Part shown: in pieces, positions 18,352 through 26,966 of the stretch | Layout: the number at the start of each line of letters is the position of its first letter | Position numbering within the stretch: position 1 is the first letter of the stretch | Origin: Bacteroidota bacterium | GTDB taxonomy: Bacteria; Bacteroidota; Bacteroidia; Chitinophagales; Chitinophagaceae | Direction: 5' to 3' | NCBI GenBank assembly: GCA_028876495.1 | Contig: JAGWRO010000062.1 | Location: 62,001 to 126,000, forward strand | DNA length: 64,000 bases | Position numbers and translations under genes: made by a program | Notes under the pieces: generated by a model | The model's input: only the letters and a program-made list of their open reading frames with translations | Database searches by the model: none | Told to the model about the DNA's origin: nothing

Positions 18352-20538
18352 ATGAAAAAAATATTCCTTTTCGGCGTAGTAAGCTTGATTTCATTTGTAA
18401 AAATAATGGCGCAAACTAACCTGCCCCCTCTTACTTATAATATTATTTCTGACACTATTAAGGAACAAGCGTTAGATGTTAATAATTATCAAATACTTAA
18501 AGACAGCTTAGGAAAATGGAATATCAACGAAGTGGTTAAGCCGCCTGTAAGCAATTTGTTTCATAGCAATAATTCAACCCACAAAAATGAAAATGAGAAA
18601 GGCATTTACTGGATTCGTTTTCGCTTAAAAAACACAATGGATCATCTTGCGAATATAGTATTAGAGACAAATAGCGAGTACAATGACTTTTATTTATTTC
18701 ATAGCAACGGCAATGCTGCTCATTTAGTTACCGGGTTTATGGTTCCGTGGGGAAAAAGAGATGGTTTTAAAACTCTCTCTAATATTCCTATAAGCTTAAA
18801 AGCCGGAGAACAGTTAACCGTTTATCAACGGTCAAAACAAATTTTATTTCCAGCTCCCTTATCTGTTAATATCGCCAGCACAGAAAAAAATTATAGCGAT
18901 TATGTTGATTATGTTGAAAGCAGGAGCAATTATTTTAATTCCATGACGATGCAGGAAATGTTTTTGGAAGGTCTTTTGTTCCTGATGATTTTCTACAACC
19001 TTTCTTTCTTTAACCTTACAAGGGAACGTGAATACCTTAATTTCTCGCTGTTCATTTTGTTTTTGGCGATCGCACGTTTATTCAATACAACGACTAGTTA
19101 CCTTAGTTGGTATCATCCCGATAAAATTGAATATGTTTTTTATCTGAATTTATCTTTTGCTTTTATGTTTTTTTTTCTGGTACAATTCGTACGCACTTTC
19201 TTTAAAACCCATTTGTTTTATAAGACATGGGATAAATATTTATTTATTTTACGCTGGGCTTCTGCCTTATCGCTGATAATATCCCTATTGATTGACCCGG
19301 TTGGTTTTGCAGCTGGCTCAAGCACTGTAGCCAATGTTACTGAGTCTTTCACCTGTTTATCGGTTCTGATCACATTGCTACTATTTTTAAGAAAAAACAG
19401 CCCTTACAGCAAACTGGTAATAACAGGAGGTCTCCCGTTAATGTTGTTTTGGACTGTAGCATTTCCCCTTTTTAAAGAAATAGCTCTTATTATTAATCCT
19501 TACTGGTATCGTCCTGTAGAAATAGTTTGTATTGCATGGTTTGTGTTGTTTTTCTCTTTAATACTTTTCAAAAAATTTAATTATCTGCGAAAAGAAAATA
19601 CCCAACAGGCATTGGATAATGAACGCTTAGCCAAAGAAAAAGAAATTGAACGAAGCCAACTAATAGAGCAACAAAAACTGGAACTCGAAAGAACCGTTGA
19701 GGAGCGTACTGCCGATTTAAAGCAATCGTTGCTGGAATTAAAATCAACTCAATCCCAACTGATTCAATCGGAAAAAATGGCTTCTTTGGGCGAACTCACC
19801 GCCGGTATCGCACACGAAATACAAAATCCGCTAAACTTCGTCAACAATTTTAGTGAGGTAAGTGCAGAACTGGTAGATGAAATGAATATCGAAATGGATA
19901 ATGGCAATAATGAGGAAGCCAAACTGATAGCGTATGATTTGAAAGAAAATCTTGAAAAAATAAATCATCATGGTAAACGGGCAGGCGATATTGTAAAAGG
20001 TATGTTGCAACACTCTCGGACAAGCACAGGCGTGAAAGAACCAACCGATATTAATGCTTTGGCAGATGAATATTTGAGACTAAGTTATCATGGTCTTCGG
20101 GCAAAAGATAAATCCTTCAATGCAGAAATCAAGACAGATTTTGATCCGACGATTGGGAAAATCAATATCATTCCGCAGGATGTTGGTAGAGTTTTATTAA
20201 ATCTTTTTAATAATGCATTTTATGCAGTGAACGAACAAAAAAAGAAGAATCTTATTTCGTATGAACCAACTGTAACTGTAAGGACTTCCTTGAACCCTCC
20301 TTTGGAGGGCAGGGAGGCCAGTGTGCTGATTACCGTTAGCGATAACGGAAATGGAATTCCGCAAAACATTGTTGATAAAATCTTTCAACCATTTTTTACC
20401 ACGAAACCGACAGGCAGCGGAACCGGATTAGGATTGAGTTTGAGTTATGATATTGTAAAAGCGCATGGTGGGGAAATAAAAGTGGAAACAAAGGAAGGGG
20501 AAGGAAGTGAGTTTATTATTCAGTTACCTGTTGCCTGA
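18352..20538 (+). CDS. 7TMR-DISM sensor histidine kinase
   Basis: A 728-residue protein with a signal peptide (ending IMAQT). A periplasmic jelly-roll-like 7TMR-DISM extracellular domain spans about residues 25-185 (KGIYWIRFRLKN). Seven hydrophobic segments lie between about residues 202 and 410, followed by a coiled coil, HisKA (His488) and HATPase_c with intact N, G1, F and G2 boxes. DISM extracellular domains are thought to bind carbohydrates or other small ligands. The in-frame palindromic insert SLNPPLEGREAS lies near residue 645, almost identical to that at 7970. Much of the core DNA matches the kinases at 2679 and 21247. Confidence 0.9.
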   Translation: MKKIFLFGVVSLISFVKIMAQTNLPPLTYNIISDTIKEQALDVNNYQILKDSLGKWNINEVVKPPVSNLFHSNNSTHKNENEKGIYWIRFRLKNTMDHLANIVLETNSEYNDFYLFHSNGNAAHLVTGFMVPWGKRDGFKTLSNIPISLKAGEQLTVYQRSKQILFPAPLSVNIASTEKNYSDYVDYVESRSNYFNSMTMQEMFLEGLLFLMIFYNLSFFNLTREREYLNFSLFILFLAIARLFNTTTSYLSWYHPDKIEYVFYLNLSFAFMFFFLVQFVRTFFKTHLFYKTWDKYLFILRWASALSLIISLLIDPVGFAAGSSTVANVTESFTCLSVLITLLLFLRKNSPYSKLVITGGLPLMLFWTVAFPLFKEIALIINPYWYRPVEIVCIAWFVLFFSLILFKKFNYLRKENTQQALDNERLAKEKEIERSQLIEQQKLELERTVEERTADLKQSLLELKSTQSQLIQSEKMASLGELTAGIAHEIQNPLNFVNNFSEVSAELVDEMNIEMDNGNNEEAKLIAYDLKENLEKINHHGKRAGDIVKGMLQHSRTSTGVKEPTDINALADEYLRLSYHGLRAKDKSFNAEIKTDFDPTIGKINIIPQDVGRVLLNLFNNAFYAVNEQKKKNLISYEPTVTVRTSLNPPLEGREASVLITVSDNGNGIPQNIVDKIFQPFFTTKPTGSGTGLGLSLSYDIVKAHGGEIKVETKEGEGSEFIIQLPVA
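20283..20324 (+). repeat. In-frame palindromic repeat, second copy of the first type
   Basis: It contains CCCTCCTTTGGAGGG, a perfect 6-bp-arm palindrome, and encodes the same SLNPPLEGREAS segment before the G1 box as the repeat at 7970-8010. The two copies and their flanks differ at only a few bases, so they share a recent origin by duplication or gene conversion. Confidence 0.65.
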
Positions 20539-20544
20539 ATCACG

Positions 20545-20564
20545 CCTGTCTGCCGGTAGGCAGG
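20545..20564. repeat. Short GC-rich hairpin 3' of the DISM kinase
   Basis: CCTGTCTGCCGGTAGGCAGG folds back on itself with two G-T pairs and lies 7 nt after the kinase stop. There is no T-tract, so it is not a standard terminator. It resembles small palindromic intergenic repeats seen in Bacteroidota. The rest of the 20539-20827 gap is AT-rich and shows nothing else clear. Confidence 0.4.
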
Positions 20565-20827
20565 GATTAATAGGATTAAAAGATTACACGGATGAATAGG
20601 TTGTCTAAAAAGTTGCATTTCAGTATGTACTATTTGTAAAAATCATTTTATTTATTCAATAGAATGCTTAGATTTATAATCTCCTGATTGTATACACTGT
20701 TTATTCCTGGTAAGATTTATTTATCTCCTTAAAAGGATAGTAATTATTATTTAATTATTAATAATGTGTGAATGAAAATACTTTAACTCTTTTTACAACA
20801 GCTATTCATCATCATAAATCATAAGCA

Positions 20828-21220
20828 ATGGCAATTATTCCTCAAACACCAGGCATTCATCATATCGCACTCAGGTGCATGGATATGGATGTAACAAAAA
20901 CTTTCTATCAAAACATCATCGGCCTGCCGCTTGTTATTGATACACCCGAACTAATAATTTTTTCGGCAGGATCGGTCTTCATTGCTTTTAAAAAAGCAGA
21001 TCCAAAACAAAAAAATGGTGCAGTTTTTAGTCCATTTGAAATAGGATTGGATCATATTGCCCTTTCGTGTAAAACTGAAGAAGAACTTAACAGGTTTGCC
21101 AAAGGGCTTGCCGATGCGGGTGTAGAAAACACCGGCGTAAAAATGGATGAAACGCTGCAGAAACTTTATGTAGCTTTTAAAGATCCCGACCGCATTCAAT
21201 GGGAGTTTTATATGGCTTAA
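20828..21220 (+). CDS. VOC-family (glyoxalase/dioxygenase-like) protein
   Basis: A 130-residue protein made of two beta-alpha-beta-beta-beta halves of the vicinal oxygen chelate fold. IHHIALRCMDMDVTKTFY opens the first half (metal-ligand His candidate at residue 14), LDHIALSCKT opens the second (His76) and IQWEFYMA closes it with the usual C-terminal Glu. Members include glyoxalase I, ring-cleaving dioxygenases and resistance proteins. The substrate is not identifiable. It lies between kinase genes and the next kinase starts 26 nt after its stop. Confidence 0.85.
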   Translation: MAIIPQTPGIHHIALRCMDMDVTKTFYQNIIGLPLVIDTPELIIFSAGSVFIAFKKADPKQKNGAVFSPFEIGLDHIALSCKTEEELNRFAKGLADAGVENTGVKMDETLQKLYVAFKDPDRIQWEFYMA

Positions 21221-21246
21221 ATTATTTACAAGATAACAGACTTGCA

Positions 21247-23301
21247 ATGCAGGAAGATACCTTTCAGTCAACTGAGCAGAAGATAAATGAGCTTAATACG
21301 GAAGCATGGAGTATACGTGTAAGCAATTCTATACGCGCCCTGGAACTAAGCGAAGAAGCGGTAAAACTTGCTACAGGAAACAATTATGCCAAAGGAATGG
21401 CGGAGGGGCTTCGAACGCTGGGCTTTAGTTTGATTCGTATTTCAAGACACGAAGAAGCGCTTGGTCATTTGGGAAAATCTCTTGAATTATTTGGACAACT
21501 TAATAATACGGAGGGCCAGTCTGATGTTTATGAGTATTTAGGTATTATTCAAAGAAGCTTTGGAAATTATGAAGCATCGCTTGACTTACTTTTTAAAAGC
21601 CTTGAGTTAAGACAGCTATCAAATTATTCAGAAGGTGAATCACTCTCTTTGTATCATCTTGGGGTTACTTACAGGTATCTTGGTAATTATGAACAGGCGC
21701 TGGATTATTTTCAAAAAAGCCTTGCTGTTACCCGTTCAAAAAATTATTGGGTATCGGAATCATACACAATTAATAATATAGGACTTATTTATTTTGAAAC
21801 AGGTAACTATACAAATGCACTTGAATACTTCTATCAAAGCCTTGCGATCCGGCGTAAGTCGGGCGACAAATGGGGTGAAGCCGGATGCCTTGATAATATT
21901 GGATTCTGCCTTTTTAAAACAGAGCAATATGAGCAGGCCACTGATTTTTGTAAACAGGCACTGGAAATATCCGAATCTATAAATGATAAGAAAGGCCAGG
22001 GAAATTCACTTTTTCATTTAGGGAATATTTATGAACACTCAGGTAATTTTGAAATGGCATTCGATTGTTATATCAGTAGCCTTAAAATACGACAACAAAT
22101 AAGCGATAAAAAAGGAGAAGCAGAAATTATTTTGTTCCTGGCTGAATTATATACCAATAAAAATTTTAATGAGAATAATTCTGAGAAAGCTTTTGCATTG
22201 ATGAATGATGCCTTACAGATTGGCAACGAAATAAAAGCAAATGATCTTCTTTGTAAAATTCATTATGGACTTTACGAAGTATATAAAAAAGATAAACAGT
22301 ATGAGAAGGCTCTTGCTCAATTTGAAATTTATTTTAATACAGAACAGGAAGTAAACAATGCAGCAGCAAAACAAAAGATTTTGAATCTTGAAATCTCGCA
22401 TCGTGTTGAAAAATCGAGACAGGAAGCCGAAATATATAAACTTCGGAATATTGAGTTAGCCAATCTTTATGAAGAAATAAAAAATCAAAAGGAAAAAGTT
22501 GAAAGCACTTTATCCGAATTAAAATCTACCCAATCCCAACTCATTCAAACAGAAAAAATGGCTTCTTTGGGCGAACTCACCGCAGGTATTGCACATGAAA
22601 TTCAGAACCCGCTAAACTTCGTCAACAATTTTAGTGAGGTAAGTGCAGAACTGGTAGATGAAATGAATATCGAAATGGATAATGGCAATAATGAGGAGGC
22701 CAAACTGATAGCGTATGATTTGAAAGAAAATCTTGAAAAAATAAATCATCATGGTAAACGGGCAGGCGATATTGTAAAAGGTATGTTGCAACACTCCAGG
22801 ACAAGCACAGGCGTGAAAGAACCAACCAATATTAATGCTTTGGCAGATGAATATTTACGATTAAGTTACCATGGTCTTCGGGCAAAAGATAAATCCTTCA
22901 ATGCAGAAATCAAGACAGATTTTGATGCGGCGATTAGGAAAATCAATATCATTCCGCAGGATGTTGGTAGAGTTTTATTAAATCTTTTTAATAATGCATT
23001 TTATGCAGTGAACCAACAAAAAAACCGGAATCTTAATTCGTACGAACCAACTATTTCAGTTAGCACAAAGAAAACGGATAACCATGTAATCATTACCGTT
23101 AGCGATAATGGAAACGGCATTCCGCAAAACATTGTTGATAAAATCTTTCAACCCTTCTTCACTACTAAACCAACAGGCCAGGGAACAGGATTGGGATTGA
23201 GTTTGAGTTATGATATTGTGAAAGCGCATGGAGGGGAGATAAAGGTAGAGACGAAGGAGAATGTGGGAACGGAGTTTATCATTACGTTGCCTGTTACTTA
23301 A
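21247..23301 (+). CDS. Cytoplasmic TPR histidine kinase
   Basis: The ATG at 21247 gives a 684-residue protein. An earlier in-frame ATG at 21199 overlaps the VOC gene and adds residues of no clear domain, so the later start is preferred. About eight TPR units fill residues 25-370 (for example LSLYHLGVTYRYLGNYEQAL). There is no signal peptide and no TM helix, so it senses from the cytoplasm, unlike its TPR sisters. A coiled coil precedes HisKA (His450) and HATPase_c with all boxes. It lacks the palindromic insert found in the kinases at 2679 and 18352, although the DNA around its phosphorylation site is nearly identical to theirs. Confidence 0.88.
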   Translation: MQEDTFQSTEQKINELNTEAWSIRVSNSIRALELSEEAVKLATGNNYAKGMAEGLRTLGFSLIRISRHEEALGHLGKSLELFGQLNNTEGQSDVYEYLGIIQRSFGNYEASLDLLFKSLELRQLSNYSEGESLSLYHLGVTYRYLGNYEQALDYFQKSLAVTRSKNYWVSESYTINNIGLIYFETGNYTNALEYFYQSLAIRRKSGDKWGEAGCLDNIGFCLFKTEQYEQATDFCKQALEISESINDKKGQGNSLFHLGNIYEHSGNFEMAFDCYISSLKIRQQISDKKGEAEIILFLAELYTNKNFNENNSEKAFALMNDALQIGNEIKANDLLCKIHYGLYEVYKKDKQYEKALAQFEIYFNTEQEVNNAAAKQKILNLEISHRVEKSRQEAEIYKLRNIELANLYEEIKNQKEKVESTLSELKSTQSQLIQTEKMASLGELTAGIAHEIQNPLNFVNNFSEVSAELVDEMNIEMDNGNNEEAKLIAYDLKENLEKINHHGKRAGDIVKGMLQHSRTSTGVKEPTNINALADEYLRLSYHGLRAKDKSFNAEIKTDFDAAIRKINIIPQDVGRVLLNLFNNAFYAVNQQKNRNLNSYEPTISVSTKKTDNHVIITVSDNGNGIPQNIVDKIFQPFFTTKPTGQGTGLGLSLSYDIVKAHGGEIKVETKENVGTEFIITLPVT

Positions 23302-23308
23302 TCGTAGG

Positions 23309-23425
23309 GTTGCAGAGGCGTAGCCTCGATTTGATATTGTAACAACGGATTTTAATCCGTTGAAAAGAAAGTAAAATTGGTAACGAGAACCATAGGTTCG
23401 GACATATAATGGAACGAGGTTGGTC
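23309..23425. repeat. Inverted-repeat interspersed element, truncated copy C
   Basis: It starts with TTGCAGAGGCGTAGCCTCGA 8 nt after a kinase stop, contains the CAACGGATT/AATCCGTTG palindrome, then shortens and loses similarity after about 23425. The right inverted repeat is missing. Nothing else was recognised between it and the gene at 23590. Confidence 0.65.
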
Positions 23426-23589
23426 GCCTAAAAGTAATATTTCTGTCATATTTCTTCTGATCATTAAACCTTTGCTCATTTTATTGTCAATTATTTTCCC
23501 GGAAATACTTTTCCCTGGTTCAGGACGTTTTTTCGTTCTTGTAAATTAAAAAAGTTGTGTTTTAAATGGAAAACCATAATAATTGACTT

Positions 23590-24474
23590 ATGAAAAAAAT
23601 GAGTAAAAAGATATTATTGTGTTTAGGGTTTTGTTGTTTACTTCAAACCTTAAAAGCGCAGGATTCAACTGAAAATGCAGAGCCGGAAAAATCGCACTGG
23701 GAAGCGGGTTTAAGTTATCTCAACAATAGTGTTTACCTGGGAAGGCAGGATTCGCTAAAGGTTCCTTACGTTACACCATCTATCAGCTATTATAACAAAT
23801 CGGGGTTCTATGTTAGCAGCACTTTATCCTACCTGAGTAGTGCAGGCGCAAGCCGCATCGATCTTTTTGAAATTGAAGCCGGGTATGACCTCACTATCAA
23901 TCAATTTGACGGGGAAATATCGGTCGACAAAGATTTTTACAACAGCCAGAGCAAGAATGTAAAATCAGAAACGAAAGGCGACGCAAATATCAGCCTCTCT
24001 TACGATTTTGGATTTATAAAACCTTCTTTGCAGGGAGGAATTACTTTTAATAATAAGGATGATTACAGTGCGGGTTTTGGCCTTGAGCATTCTTTTTTTG
24101 CATTGGATGATAATTTAGAGATCGATCCCTCTTTTTTAATCAATGCCAGCACACAGAATTATTATGGGTCTTACTATACAAAAAGAAGATATTCAGGTAA
24201 GCGCAAAAAGCAAACAGGTCCCGGCACTTTAATTAATGCATATCTGCCCAATGCTTCTGAATTTAAAATAATGGATTATGAATGGAGCGCACCCGTTAAT
24301 TATACTTTAGGCAAATTTCTTTTTGATTTTACTCCAACACTGGCAATACCCGTAAACCCAAATATAGTAGAACTTACTGTTACCCCACCGTCAGGTGCTT
24401 CCTATAAAAAAACAAGAACTGAAAAACTGAGTAATGTTTTCTTCTGGACGGCCGGGGTTACTTATAGCTTTTAA
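23590..24474 (+). CDS. Predicted outer-membrane beta-barrel protein
   Basis: A 294-residue protein with a signal peptide ending LKAQD. The mature part consists of alternating hydrophobic/polar strands (WEAGLSYLNNSVYLG, GFYVSSTLSYLSS, DANISLSYDFG) and ends in an aromatic residue (AGVTYSF), the usual signature of outer-membrane barrels. No specific family was recognised. It stands alone, about 290 nt after the last kinase of the first cluster. Its role is unknown. Confidence 0.7.
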   Translation: MKKMSKKILLCLGFCCLLQTLKAQDSTENAEPEKSHWEAGLSYLNNSVYLGRQDSLKVPYVTPSISYYNKSGFYVSSTLSYLSSAGASRIDLFEIEAGYDLTINQFDGEISVDKDFYNSQSKNVKSETKGDANISLSYDFGFIKPSLQGGITFNNKDDYSAGFGLEHSFFALDDNLEIDPSFLINASTQNYYGSYYTKRRYSGKRKKQTGPGTLINAYLPNASEFKIMDYEWSAPVNYTLGKFLFDFTPTLAIPVNPNIVELTVTPPSGASYKKTRTEKLSNVFFWTAGVTYSF

Positions 24475-24678
24475 AACCCAACAATTTTTTAAACACTTAA
24501 ATTGATGTATTAACTAACAGTTATGAGTACCCCAATAAAATATTTGAACGTTAATTTTAGAAACCAGTGTCTCGTTTGCCATACTATTGTCATTTATCAA
24601 AGACGATTAAACCAAGCTATTCAATACCAATCCTATTCAATCTGAATTAAAAATTTTATTAACAAAAAAAACAAAAAA

Positions 24679-25008
24679 ATGAAAAAAACAATTTTAACCC
24701 TATTAGTAGCCCTGCTTACTGCAGGAGCATTTGCACAAACTACAAAACGTGTGACTGACAAGCAAAAAGACATGAAAGATTTAAGAAAAGATGTAAGAGA
24801 TAAACGCCACGATAGCAGGGTACGAACACATGAACTTAAGCAGGGACATAAAGCTGCAGCGTTGACTCAAACAAAAGATATCAAAGCCGACAAAAAAAAT
24901 ATCGCCGGCGATGCAAAGGATCTTAAAAAGGATGGCGTAAAGCATCCCATAAAGCGTGCTCACAAGCAAATTCACAGGCAAAATGTTCATCGTAAGCATA
25001 GTGCGTAA
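24679..25008 (+). CDS. Small secreted Lys/His-rich basic protein
   Basis: A 109-residue protein with a clear signal peptide (residues 1-19, ending GAFAQ). The mature chain is very basic, with repeated KD and DKK motifs and a His/Lys/Arg-rich end (HPIKRAHKQIHRQNVHRK). It has almost no hydrophobic core, so it is probably disordered or binds polyanions. A hairpin terminator follows at 25070, so it is likely a single-gene transcript. I do not recognise the family. DNA, metal or polysaccharide binding would be guesses. Confidence 0.7.
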   Translation: MKKTILTLLVALLTAGAFAQTTKRVTDKQKDMKDLRKDVRDKRHDSRVRTHELKQGHKAAALTQTKDIKADKKNIAGDAKDLKKDGVKHPIKRAHKQIHRQNVHRKHSA

Positions 25009-25069
25009 ATGGAATTTCTGACTTTTATAATTGCGATAAAAAATAGAAAATTATAACAGTTGAATTTTG

Positions 25070-25098
25070 AGGCTGCCTAAAAAGGGTGGCCTTTTTTT
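25070..25098 (+). terminator. Rho-independent terminator after the small basic protein
   Basis: AGGCTGCCT (25070-25078) pairs with AGGGTGGCCT (25083-25092), including G-T pairs, across a short A-rich loop. A run of T continues to 25098. It lies about 60 nt after the stop codon of the gene at 24679. Confidence 0.65.
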
Positions 25099-25239
25099 AT
25101 ACCAACAGCCTTCCATATTTATAACAGTCTGAAGAAAAAAGGTGATGTAAAAATCAAATTGGTTGTCTTATATTTATAGTCGGAATAAGGGCGGAATTTA
25201 AAATTCTTTCTTTATTCTTTTCCAACTATCTGAAATAGC

Positions 25240-26091
25240 ATGAAATTAAAACAGGCTTTTTCCAATAAACTTTGTATGAAGAAATTTGAATGCCCTGATT
25301 TTATTTTAGGTTCTGAGATAACTCAGGAACAATATGATTTTTTTGATAACAAAGGTGCTATTGTATTCAGGAATTTTTTATCCAGGGAAGTTGTCGAACA
25401 GATTATTTCAGAATCGCAACGTGTTGAAAAATTGTGGTTGGATGAAGGACGTGAGAAGGTGAACGGTATACCGCTAAAGTTCGGCAAAGACGAATCAGGA
25501 AATAAAATGATTCAACGATTTTGCTTCTTATCGTTATACAGTGAACCTTTGCACCAGATGCTACAGAATCAGCGGATAAAGGCTCTTCTTCAATTAATGA
25601 AACCATTTGAAGGCCGTATTTCAGAAACGGAAAAAGACGGTCTTGTTTTTAACCATTTTCTCCGGACTCCCAACAGCACTTTTTCCCAAATGGGGTGGCA
25701 TACAGATAGCCCTAGAGATCTTTTTTTGGGACACCGTATTCAACCCATGTTCAATGTGGGTATCCATTTAGATGAATGCCCAATGGGGAACGGCGGTCTG
25801 CGTATCATTCCCGGGAGCCATAAACAAGGGTTTTTAAAAATGATGTTTGGGAAAAAATATTTTATAGATAATAATCCGGATGAACGGGAAGTGGGGTTTG
25901 ATATTCACGCTGGTGATCTCACCGTTCATAACGGGCGACTCTGGCACAGGGTTCAGCAATCTCCCAATTTTGGAGAAAAAAGCCGCCGCCGGGTTATGTA
26001 TATACCGATTATTAGTGGAAAATATATGCCTAAAAATGAAGAAAGTGCGACTCCTTTTTATCACCGCTTTACTGCAAAGTCACATAAGTGA
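25240..26091 (+). CDS. Phytanoyl-CoA dioxygenase (PhyH) family oxygenase
   Basis: A 283-residue Fe(II)/2-oxoglutarate-dependent oxygenase-like protein. The metal facial triad is visible as His154-x-Asp156 (GWHTDSP) with a distal His236 (RLWHRV) inside a double-stranded beta-helix core; Arg near 248-250 (SRRRVMY) would bind 2-oxoglutarate. The N-terminus (GAIVFRNFLSREVVEQII) is typical of the family. A second in-frame ATG at 25276 could be the true start. The substrate is unknown. Members hydroxylate lipids, small metabolites or natural products. It is followed by an SDR in the same direction, so the two may act together. Confidence 0.85.
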   Translation: MKLKQAFSNKLCMKKFECPDFILGSEITQEQYDFFDNKGAIVFRNFLSREVVEQIISESQRVEKLWLDEGREKVNGIPLKFGKDESGNKMIQRFCFLSLYSEPLHQMLQNQRIKALLQLMKPFEGRISETEKDGLVFNHFLRTPNSTFSQMGWHTDSPRDLFLGHRIQPMFNVGIHLDECPMGNGGLRIIPGSHKQGFLKMMFGKKYFIDNNPDEREVGFDIHAGDLTVHNGRLWHRVQQSPNFGEKSRRRVMYIPIISGKYMPKNEESATPFYHRFTAKSHK

Positions 26092-26189
26092 ATATTAGCA
26101 GATTAAAATAATTGAACTATTCTTTTTAAACAACCGGTCAACTCTTGTTGGCTACTATAATTTCATCTTTAAGTAAACCCGCAATTGAT

Positions 26190-26966
26190 ATGTCTTATGC
26201 GTTAATTACAGGCGCCAGTAAAGGGATCGGAAAAGCCATTGCTGAAGAACTTGCACAGAAAGGATTTAATATTTTATTAGTTGCGAGATCAGAAAATTTA
26301 TTGAGAGAAAACAGCGAAGAAATTAAAAAGAAATTCAAAGTCGAATGCGGGTACTTAGTGGCTGACCTGGCTGATCCTTCTTCAGTACAACAGATTTTTA
26401 ACTGGTGTAATGAAAATCAGTACCCCGTTTCTGTATTGGTCAACAACGCCGGCTTTGGCATTTGCGGGTCATTTGATAAAAGCCCTTTGCCGGAAAACCT
26501 GAATATGATGCAGGTAAATATGACAACTCCTGTTTTACTTTGCCAGGCTTTTATTCCGTTGCTTCGGCAACAACAGAAAGCATATATCCTTAATGTGGGA
26601 AGCACTACCGCTTATCATGCAATACCTTTAATGGCATTATATGCAGCTACTAAAGTATTTGTATTACGGTTCAGCCGTGGACTTCACGAAGAACTTAAGA
26701 AAACCAACATATCAGTGACTTGTGTTTGCCCGGGAACAACGGATACCGATTTTTCATACCAGGCCAGGGTAAATCCCAAAGCTATTAAAACCGGCGAAAA
26801 AGTTTCAATGTCACCTGCTGTAGTAGCCCATATTGCAGTGAAAGGAATGATGCAAAAGAAGAAGGAGGTAGTGCCGGGATTTATCAATAAGCTTACTGTA
26901 TTTCTTGTGTGGTTGTTACCCTTAAATTTGAGTGAACGAACAGCGTTTAAAATTTACCGGCAATAA
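26190..26966 (+). CDS. SDR-family NAD(P)-dependent oxidoreductase
   Basis: A classical short-chain dehydrogenase/reductase of 258 residues from the ATG at 26190. An upstream TTG at 26145 would add 15 residues before the Rossmann strand and is less likely. It has the cofactor motif TGASKGIG (residues 6-13), the NNAG motif, catalytic Tyr151 and Lys155 (YAATK) and the PG motif (CVCPGTTDTDF). The ending KLTVFLVWLLPLNLSERTAF is hydrophobic, as in the DltE/YqjQ-like SDRs that act on lipid-like substrates. It overlaps the convergent glycosyltransferase gene by 13 nt. Substrate unknown. Confidence 0.9.
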   Translation: MSYALITGASKGIGKAIAEELAQKGFNILLVARSENLLRENSEEIKKKFKVECGYLVADLADPSSVQQIFNWCNENQYPVSVLVNNAGFGICGSFDKSPLPENLNMMQVNMTTPVLLCQAFIPLLRQQQKAYILNVGSTTAYHAIPLMALYAATKVFVLRFSRGLHEELKKTNISVTCVCPGTTDTDFSYQARVNPKAIKTGEKVSMSPAVVAHIAVKGMMQKKKEVVPGFINKLTVFLVWLLPLNLSERTAFKIYRQ

